Positions 1 through 7,113 of a stretch of 20,100 bases of DNA are shown here, in pieces. The notes beneath the pieces are model-generated. The model ran no database searches. It had not been told where the DNA came from and saw nothing but the letters and a program-made list of their open reading frames with translations. The stretch spans positions 4,691 to 24,790 of the forward strand of contig MU619452.1 in NCBI GenBank assembly GCA_025201805.1. The letters run 5' to 3'. Made by a program: the position numbers and the translations under genes. The stretch comes from Parasitella parasitica (lineage: Eukaryota; Mucoromycota; Mucoromycetes; Mucorales; Mucoraceae). Position 1 is the stretch's first letter. Every line of letters begins with the position of its first letter.

Positions 1-578
1 AGTTAGAAACAAAAAATCATTAGATTACCTTTCAAAAAATAGTGATTTAATTTTTACATTACTCTAAATAAAAAAAGTCTTTTACACAATATATTAGTTT
101 TTTTTGTGATGTATAAAGTTATAGTTATATAGCAAAATATTTGAGGCATCATATATCATCTGCTATATAAACTAATAAATTTATTACAGGTTTCCCAACC
201 TTCAAATAAGTCGACTTATTGAAGTTTCCTCTTGAATAAGTTCAATTAATTGCCTGCGGGATATGAAATCAGAGGTTTCCTTTTGGTCTCCTCAGGTTTC
301 CCGACCCACATATAAATAGATATATCTCAAAATAGACAATATTTAAACATACAAATATAAACGAAAATTTTTAAAATAAGTAATATTCCAATGTCTTTTT
401 TCTATAAAAATGATAAGAGAGCAAACAGTTGGGATGAATTTGTGTTTGTAAAATGAATTAGAAAAAAAAAGGGGCTCTTATACCGTGTATTCGATATAAA
501 AAAATATGTATAGTTGTAAATTATAGCACTAATAATTGATTTTGATGGGAAAAATGAAGTGATTTTGTTTTTTTTTGT
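1..578. other. AT-rich intergenic DNA downstream of the chitin deacetylase
   Basis: No coding region is supported here. The stretch is AT-rich with many stops in every frame. It contains a small cluster of short repeats: CAGGTTTCCC(A/G)ACC occurs at 187-200 and 293-306 (13 of 14 bases alike), with partial relatives at 221-229 and 271-280. Between them lies a perfect 16-bp palindrome at 205-220. Since the neighbouring gene reads leftwards and stops at 579, this is its 3' flank; I could not pick out a clear AATAAA polyadenylation hexamer on the minus strand. Confidence 0.6.
205..220. repeat. 16-bp perfect palindrome
   Basis: AATAAGTCGACTTATT is its own reverse complement. A weaker inverted repeat, TTGAA-TAAG-TTCAA, follows at 232-245. 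Both lie between the two CAGGTTTCCC(A/G)ACC copies. This could be a dimeric protein-binding site or a chance palindrome; no function is claimed. Confidence 0.6.
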
Positions 579-1994
579 TTATACAGCAACCAAAAGTAAC
601 CCAAAAAGTGCAGCAATGAAAAGTGGACCATTATAAAAGTTAGTGTAAGGTGTAACTGAATTACCCGAGCTAGGAGCGCTGGAGGCACCAGGGATGACAC
701 CCGAACCTGTAGCTGTACCGGCATTGCTATTTACACTTGCATCAAAACTAGGGAAAGTAATCACCTTTTCGAGGTAAGGATGAGCAATGTTCATACAGGT
801 AGCAACGTCAGCGACATGCTTGTAGTTCTTTTTGATATCAGGGTAGTGGTTGACAAAGAAGTCCATAGTCATGTTGTTAATCTCATGAGAGAGGACAATG
901 TTACCAGAGTCTTTGTAGGTGCCATTACTACCCATCTGAATAAAGTCCTTGTATCTTTGGTTGACAGTATCTGCAGTGATGCCAGGAGTTGAGCCAGCAG
1001 CCCAATCATCAGTATCAAGGTTCCAGAGAATAGCGGTCATGTTCAATTGAGAAGCAATCCAACGAACACGATCATCAAGATCACCAAGAGCCTGTTCATA
1101 ATACTATTAGATGTGGATAAAGATATACAAGAAAAAATACTTACAGGACGCCAGTGCAGGGGAGTTACACCTGTAACATACTTGATTGCCTTTGCCGTAT
1201 AGTAGAGTTCAGCAAGGACTTCTTGATTACTCAAAGTTGTCATCATCCTGTGAGACCATGTATGGCCACAAAGATGGTGCCCATCCTTGAGACCACGAAG
1301 AGCACCAAAGGGCCAGTTGAGGACATTGGAGCCGATATAGAACATGGAAGCTCTTTGCTTGTTGGTTTCAAGGTAATCATAGAATGCATTGTGAGAACAG
1401 TTTGGCCCATCGTCAAATGTCTAAATGAGAATATGCAAGGAGATTTGGTAGGAGTAATTATAAAAAAAATTAAGGAGTAAATCGAGATTATTAATAAAGA
1501 TGAGCAAAATAATAAATGGCTGTATAATCAATACTTACGAGACCCCATGTTTCTGGCTCAGGACAAGCATAGATATCAGGATTAACACCATTAGCCTTTG
1601 GTTTAACACATTGAGAAGCGGACCACCAACAGTCTGGGTCATTCACAGTATCATAGCCAGTCAAGTCGAGACCTCCTGCAGCAGTAAGTTTACGAACTGG
1701 AGCAGTAGGGACTTTGGTCCAGTCGATAGCGTTGTACACACTCATAAATTCAGCAGAAGTGTTCATGTTGTTGCTAGTAGCAATGTCCCAGACAGTAGGC
1801 CATTGGGTCTTGTCAATAGTGAAGTTGGATTGATAGTATTGACATTCTGTTGCTACATCGTGAGATGTTGTTTGTGGAATACTAGGGATGGTGAAATGAG
1901 TGGGATCTGTCTTTGAGGGAAACTTGGATAGATCGACAGCAGCAAACGCAGCTGAGCTTGCCAATGATACAATAAGTGCTTGATATTTCCACAT
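579..1994 (-). CDS. GPI-anchored chitin deacetylase (NodB/CE4 polysaccharide deacetylase), 3 exons, 414 aa
   Basis: Predicted secreted enzyme that removes acetyl groups from chitin to give chitosan at the plasma membrane or cell wall. Exons (minus strand) are 1994-1539, 1420-1145 and 1091-579; introns are 118 and 53 bp, both phase 0, with GTAAGT donors. The protein starts with a signal peptide (about residues 1-18, MWKYQALIVSLASSAAFA). The CE4 motifs follow in order: TFDDGP 153-158 (catalytic and metal-binding Asp), HTWSH 205-209 (metal-binding His pair), RPALGD 243-248 in place of the usual RPPYGD, LDTDDW 269-274, and LSHE 311-314 with the catalytic His. The C-terminus has a Ser-rich spacer, then YNG and a 15-residue hydrophobic tail, as expected of a GPI-attachment signal. 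An in-frame ATG at 2036 lies too close to the TATA box at 2055-2061 to be a likely start, so 1994 was chosen. Substrate specificity within CE4 is inferred. Confidence 0.92.
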
Positions 1995-2054
1995 TTTTAT
2001 ATAATGAAATAGAAAGGAAGAGGATGAAAAATGCAAATAAATAAAATGCGATCG

Positions 2055-2061
2055 TTTTATA
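2055..2061 (-). promoter_or_regulatory. TATA box of the chitin deacetylase gene
   Basis: TATAAAA on the minus strand, about 60 bp upstream of the chosen ATG at 1994. The intervening leader is pyrimidine-rich. Transcription starting 25-35 bp downstream would fall at about 2020-2030, beyond the alternative ATG at 2036, which supports the shorter N-terminus with its signal peptide at the very start. Confidence 0.6.
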
Positions 2062-2130
2062 CTAGTTTGGATTCGGGGAGCTTTCTTTGTGTCTTGGTTC
2101 CAGGGGATCTACAAAGAACCTAAACTAGTA
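2060..2130. repeat. Interrupted inverted repeat overlapping the chitin deacetylase promoter
   Basis: Two nested arm pairs face each other. TACTAGTTT at 2060-2068 pairs with AAACTAGTA at 2122-2130, and TTCTTTGT at 2083-2090 pairs with ACAAAGAA at 2111-2118. The arms are unequally spaced, so a cruciform would carry a bulge. The outer left arm touches the TATA box. It could be a regulatory dyad or a relic of a small inverted-repeat element. Confidence 0.5.
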
Positions 2131-4097
2131 ATAAAAAAAAACTGCTTAAAATTGAATCTTCTAAAATTAGATAATATACGCAAATGTGAATGTAATAATT
2201 TAAACCCTTGAACATACTTGATCTCTCAAGTTTCATGATCATGCTCTGAAAATCAATCGATACAAGTCCCTCCTTGACTTGTGCTTCTGTCTGTTTTTGC
2301 TGTTGTTTCGCTCAATCAGCTAGGCTATACAGTCTCCACAGTTAATTGTTTATTTCAAACTAAATAAAGAAATAGTCTTGCGTAACTAACGGAAACAGAA
2401 AAGCCTTCTCAGCCAGCTAAAATTATCTTTATTATGAGTAATAAATTATAGCAAATAAATTGCTGTTCTAGTTCATTATTATTAGTACCGGTAAAGCAGC
2501 AGTAATTTGTGAACATAGCGATTGAAAACGATGCTATATTTTTATATATATTTAGAAAATCAACATCTGATGTGCATACCATTCATTTTTTGCACTTGTT
2601 TTTTTTTTTTTTGCCACGAGGATTTTCGACAAAGGAGAGAAGAGGGGCTTTGTCACACTACTTGATTCAATGGAACAAATTATCACTGAATCAACCAACA
2701 CTGAATTTTTCCAGATGAATAGATATCTAGAAAAAAAAACATTCACAAGTATATATATTTCATACGAACACATAGCGTGATGTCAATTATTAACTAGTAT
2801 TACCCAACTCTATTAGTATTGAGATACAGTTACTGCTGCTATCTGGTAATTTCTATTGTCAGAAAAAAAATGATATCATCCAAAATTATGTGCGAAACAT
2901 ATCCATTTTTGAATATTACAGCCAGAATGAGGCGTAAAAAAATAAGTGGAGAGGATTGTGTCCAATTTTGTCATTACCAAAGGCTTTTTATTATTGTTCT
3001 CAAGGTAAAAAGTGTTGGCGAGTCTGCGTGTACTGCCACACATTGAAGTCAACAGGATCAAATGACAGTCTTTTTGGTTGGACAACTTGGGATCAACAAG
3101 AGCAAAAATGTAACGGAAAAATGATGTACTTGTAAGTTTTGATAATTGTTTTATAGTAGAACTATCTTTAGAGCATGTGTAACGTTAATTTCCAACATTA
3201 GCATGGCTTGACCCAATGTAAATATTTGACATAGATCATTCACATCGATTTCCGCTATCTACAATATGGCCGATTTCTTTGTGGAAATAGAATTCTTAGC
3301 CAGACCCTATTTCTAAGTATATAGTCTTGGCATTATAGGATCTTGCTGCAGATATCCCGGGTTCATGGCACAGCTCTTCTTTACTCGGTAATTTAACGGC
3401 GATTGCGTATGTTTTTGTCACATCTTTGGTTAGGTATAACTATTTATATCAATTAAGTCAGAAAACCTTTTAGCTCTAGTGGATCTAGCATAGCTGTACT
3501 ATAACGGCCAAGACATTCACCGAAAAACATCGGATGTGACCTACTTGCGTCCTTTGCCCATTCAAGCAGACTCTTTTTTTAAGGAGTGTGATGCCTTTTC
3601 TTCAAGATAACAGTATAAAACATTGCTATCACGCATATAAATAGACAGATGCACCCAATTATGAAAGCGACTTTCTTTTGATTGTTTATAATCCATCCAA
3701 AGTTCATTCCATTGGACAAATGCGATTTTCATTGTGCCTTGTTACTGGAAAGCGAAGTACTTCTGGCTTGCTAAAACAGGATAAAGGCGTTCTTTTCACT
3801 GAGGAGGCTAACACCACATTTACTCCCTTTGTGTATACACAGGAGTGTGTATACACTCATCTTATAGTACAGAATTTGAAGCATAAACAAGGAATGTGTA
3901 TAATGCTAATATATTAACTTCAAAGTTTCTGTTATTCTAATCGTGTTTGCTCGGTTATTTTGGATTTGAACAGTGAATTGGAAATGTTGTGTAAATGTTT
4001 TATGAAAAGAAGTTAATAAGAATTTCTCGGAATAAAACCAGATACAAAAATGAAGATTTTTATTGATATTAGATATGACTTATCCACATCACATCTG
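2131..4097. other. Intergenic DNA without a supported gene (first part of the 5-kb gap)
   Basis: No gene can be supported. Two open frames without a start codon are worth noting: a minus-strand one at 2311-2120 that contains intron-like signals, and a Cys-rich plus-strand one at 2938-3135. The paired 10-bp palindromes at 3831-3856 are listed separately. TATA-like strings near 3612 and 3636 have no convincing gene after them: the ATG at 3661 meets a stop within seven codons. Confidence 0.5.
3831..3856. repeat. Tandem pair of 10-bp palindromes
   Basis: GTGTATACAC, itself a perfect palindrome, occurs at 3831-3840 and again at 3847-3856, separated by AGGAGT. The repeat centres are 16 bp apart. 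Such pairs can be binding sites for dimeric regulators, but no gene with a matching promoter is seen next to it. Confidence 0.65.
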
Positions 4098-4122
4098 ATG
4101 TTTGACAGGGAGTGTCAAACAT
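4098..4122. repeat. Perfect 10-bp inverted repeat with 5-base loop
   Basis: ATGTTTGACA (4098-4107) and TGTCAAACAT (4113-4122) are exact reverse complements around GGGAG. A related shorter pair, TTTGACA/TGTCAAA, sits at 4674-4680 and 4690-4696. The string GAGTGTCAAA found here at 4110-4119 recurs at 5261-5270. The repetition suggests remnants of inverted-repeat mobile elements rather than a terminator. Confidence 0.6.
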
Positions 4123-4673
4123 TATTAAATTACAGCATTTCCAGGAACAGACATCTTCTCTTTAATGTAGAATAGAAGAATAGGTGAGCAGGATGCCTCC
4201 CAGACACCTCACAATCTGATCTTGATGTAGTCTTTGTAGAATAAGCCAAGAACCTTGCAAGAGGTTTAATAACAACTTGTAGCCTATTCCTTATTTGTAA
4301 AAGAATTACAATCAATTAAATATCATAATCCGTACTTTAAGACTATCTTAGATATGACATATGTAGCCTTTACGTGAATACAACTGGAAATACTTTTCTT
4401 AAAAAACTAGCAGAAGTTAATAGCGCTGCCAACCGCTTCAACATCAAGAGCTACTGAACAATGTACTGTGGAAGTTAATGGAAGAACCAAGCACGTCGAT
4501 GCACAATGTTGTGCCTGGTCTTGAAAATGAGCACATCAGCGATTGTATGTAAAAAAGTAATAGAAACTTAATTTACCAGATGCAAAGCTATTGATTTTAT
4601 TAATTGGTAAGAAGCTGTCTATTTATATCAGACTAAATCTATATGAATGAATCTATAAATACAATCAGATCAT

Positions 4674-4696
4674 TTTGACATTTAATTATTGTCAAA
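4674..4696. repeat. 7-bp inverted repeat related to the one at 4098-4122
   Basis: TTTGACA (4674-4680) and TGTCAAA (4690-4696) flank a 9-base A/T spacer. The arm sequence matches the core of the 4098-4122 repeat, about 575 bp away. Together they may mark the ends of a small degenerate element, but no target-site duplication was identified. Confidence 0.4.
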
Positions 4697-4912
4697 CAAG
4701 ATTACAAAGTAGTAGTTAGAGCAAGGCATATCATTATATTTAATCAGCTAATCATTGTGAATGTGAATCATTCTGATGTATCAATTTCTCAACCTGAAGT
4801 CAAAATCAAGTAAACCCAAGTAGATGGTTTCCTATACAAGACATTCTGTCGATTACTTCTATTTACTACATATAATAATCAGTGACATTTAACCTTAGAT
4901 CCGATCAGGAAC

Positions 4913-4948
4913 GGTTACCATGACAACTAAGTTGAAATAATGGTAACC
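4913..4948. repeat. Nested dyad: 9-bp inverted repeat enclosing a 5-bp inverted repeat
   Basis: GGTTACCAT (4913-4921) pairs exactly with ATGGTAACC (4940-4948). Inside it CAACT-A-AGTTG (4924-4934) is a second dyad. The outer arm is itself partly palindromic (GGTTACC). No gene lies within 1 kb on either side except the decayed element downstream. Confidence 0.6.
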
Positions 4949-5260
4949 ATGGTGTTTTATGGATAACAACAATTTATACTGTATTCTCATAACTGTCGAT
5001 TTGAATATAGGGATTGACCCTAATAATGAGAAAACCAACAGTAAAATATTTATTTGAAATTTATCTAACCTATCACTAACCTCTTTATTATCTAGTGAAC
5101 GATCATACTATTCCTCTTCTGTTGAAAAAAAAAAAAAGTAAAAAATCATCTACTAATAAAATGGAATTCAACCTAACGCTGATATTCCACGGAAGACAAT
5201 TTACCATGACAGATTTTAATTAAAAATAGTTAAAGTAGGTTCTACCAAAGCATTGAATGA

Positions 5261-5285
5261 GAGTGTCAAAAAGAATAACACTTTA
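5261..5285 (+). repeat. Possible Tc1/mariner-type terminal repeat remnant
   Basis: GAGTGTCAAAAAGAATAACA followed by CTTT has the general form of a Tc1-superfamily terminal inverted repeat (TGxCAAAAAGAxxxxCACTTT). The first ten bases also occur at 4110-4119. No oppositely oriented partner was found in the window, so this is a weak call. Confidence 0.25.
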
Positions 5286-5577
5286 AAATCTACGCTTTTA
5301 AATCTTCCAAACACTGCTCTTCTACTTGAATTGCAGTTGAGGGTATGATAATGTCAGATACGTTCAACTTTAGTTTTGAAAAGTTAGTTAATACTAGAAT
5401 GGATGTTTAGGATAACTTCTTCCACATGGTCAACCCCAATGTTTATGATGGTTACAAAAAAAAAGCAAACTTATCAGTACATATGACGTTTTTCTAAATA
5501 ATAAATCTAGATTCAACTCAATCTACTGTTGTATGATGCGGGAAATTATGGCTCAATCAAGATGTTACTATCTTGGA

Positions 5578-6789
5578 TAACTCTGCAAGAGCAAAAGTCA
5601 AGGCCATACTGCAGCCATTCCCCTTCCCTCCAACAAATACAAATTTGAAAAGGACTCCACCTTTTACGACGTAAAAATCCAATCCCGAATGCAACTGCAG
5701 GGCCTTTATGAAAATAGTTGAACTCTTCGATTCAGAATGTTGCGCCAATTTTCTTGCTTTCCCCTGCGAACCACGTTCATTTCTTGTTTTATGACTTTCG
5801 ACTTCAAGGTTATTCATTATAATATATCAAAGTATAAGATAGTACCAAAAATTGGCAGCAATTCTCAAACTTGGGGCTCTATAGTCATTACAAACAACAG
5901 GGCCTTTAATAACCAAGGAATTAACACGTCGCTGCGCTTTGAGACCGATGGTGTAGTTGTTTCTATAATTAAGCAAAACACTCCTAAAAATAGAAAAGCG
6001 CACAACTCAAGACAAAGCGTGAGGATTTTAAAGATGTTGTAAGATACATGGAGAGTTTGGCTCAGGAGGATTTAAATGAAAATCAATAGTAAGTTTGTCT
6101 TGATGAATCCAGGAAGACGAGACATACTCCACTGTATGAAAGAGACAAACGCTGCGCAGAATAAGCAGGCCATGGCTTACACAAAGATGACAAGAACAAA
6201 ACTTTCAAGGAATTACAGAATTCTACTGAAGAAGACCAAGTCTGCCTCCCTACATCAGAAGCAAAGCTCGCAACGACCAGGTCGTCCTCTGTCAAGATTG
6301 AAGAGTACGAAATGTATATCAAGACGAGAGCTTCGTTGAAAAAGTACTTTGCTCAAATTATGGAAATGAAGCATTACAAACAAAGCAAGCTTATTTCCCC
6401 AACTGTTGCTTTGACTTTCGTTTGGGAAACAATAGGTTAATTTGTACTTTAGGCATTTGTTCGTTGCAAGAATCAGAGGACAGTACGCAGCAGAATGCAA
6501 TCCAAAATTCTATAAGAGAAAGACTAGGCCTACATGGATTAAAACGGTAAAAATGATGCTAGTATTAGACATTAGTTATGAGATTCCTAATCACAGTGAT
6601 TACTGAGCTATTAGATGCACGAACTCTGTCTGCCTAGGATAATCAAAGCTAAGATTGTGGTATCAGGATCTTGCAGCCGCATTGAATTTCAAGAAAATCC
6701 TAACCAGCTTGAGAGAAATAGGATCACGCCCTGAATTGCTTACTCGCACACAACCAGGAGTCCTCTACCAAGGTTATCGCCAGATGTAG
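5578..6789 (+). pseudogene. Decayed Fanzor/TnpB-like (RuvC-fold, OMEGA nuclease-type) ORF
   Basis: Ordered fragments of one protein can be read on the plus strand after correcting for stops and frame changes. Up to 6042 the frame has one internal TGA and contains SLRFETDGVVVSII, like the domain preceding RuvC-I. At 6015-6089 a second frame gives KREDFKDVVRYMESLAQEDL. At 6091-6183 the first frame gives FVLMNPGRRDILHCMKET, the RuvC-I region, with Asn (codon 6106-6108) where DPG is expected. At about 6183-6440 the second frame continues with FKELQ, LPTSEAKL and EEYEMYIKTRASLKKY. At 6439-6600 the first frame has NPKFYKRKTRPT. At 6613-6789 it has RCTNSVCL (second half of a zinc finger), an in-frame TAA at 6640, LWYQDLAAALNFKKILTSLR (RuvC-III region), GSRPELLTR and a final TAG. 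The order matches the Fanzor/TnpB-like ORFs I know from Mucoromycota. RuvC-II and the first zinc-finger half were not found. The left limit is uncertain. Confidence 0.62.
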
Positions 6790-7113
6790 TCAACTTTTGG
6801 TTACAATCGCTTCGTTATTTCAAAGAATTAACTAATCGTCAATTCGATTCAGTAGGTTTGTGTCATTTTTTTTTCTGCTAACCGACATTCAATTTTTACT
6901 AGCAGAAATTTGTTTTATCAAGACGGCTACTATTTACCGTAGAATAACTCATAAACGGTAAAACCCTGTTGGCCAGCCAAGCTAAAATGATGACTCTAAT
7001 ACCGTAGTGTAAAGAGCTTGGCATTAAGAACCCGCCAAGTGTAAATATCAACTTAATTCAAAGTACACCAATCTTTATATCCTTTATTCTATTCCAATAA
7101 GAAAAAAAAAAGT
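6790..7113. other. Intergenic region and promoter of EMC1
   Basis: It contains an 8-bp inverted repeat, TTTACCGT (6933-6940) and ACGGTAAA (6955-6962). The string TACCGTAG in the left arm recurs at about 7002-7009. Upstream of the EMC1 start there is TTTATATCC near 7074 and an A-rich leader (a run of 10 A) directly before the ATG. No strong TATA box was seen. Confidence 0.45.

Larger units (their letters stand above)
4123..5577. other. Intergenic DNA without a supported gene (middle of the 5-kb gap)
   Basis: No gene is supported. The stretch holds the inverted repeats at 4674-4696 and 4913-4948, a run of 13 A at about 5125-5137, and a possible transposon-end-like sequence starting at 5261. 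Short open stretches around 4400-4550 have no motif I recognise. Confidence 0.5.

Noticed and set aside
1995-2036. Upstream in-frame ATG at 2036 that would lengthen the chitin deacetylase by 14 residues
   Set aside because: It lies about 20 bp from the TATA box, so it would usually be upstream of the transcript start. It would also push the signal peptide away from the N-terminus.
3340-3400. GGGTTCATGGCAC string considered as a tRNA B-box
   Set aside because: It does not match GGTTCGANNCC, and no acceptor stem or anticodon arm could be built around it.
3678-3917. 79-codon plus-strand ORF spanning the paired palindromes
   Set aside because: No recognisable domain, biased composition or convincing promoter; length is compatible with chance.
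5557-5817. 86-codon minus-strand ORF across the left part of the Fanzor-like remnant
   Set aside because: The plus strand is also largely open here and leads in frame into the recognisable ETDGVVVSI segment. The minus-strand product has no motif I know and no start context.
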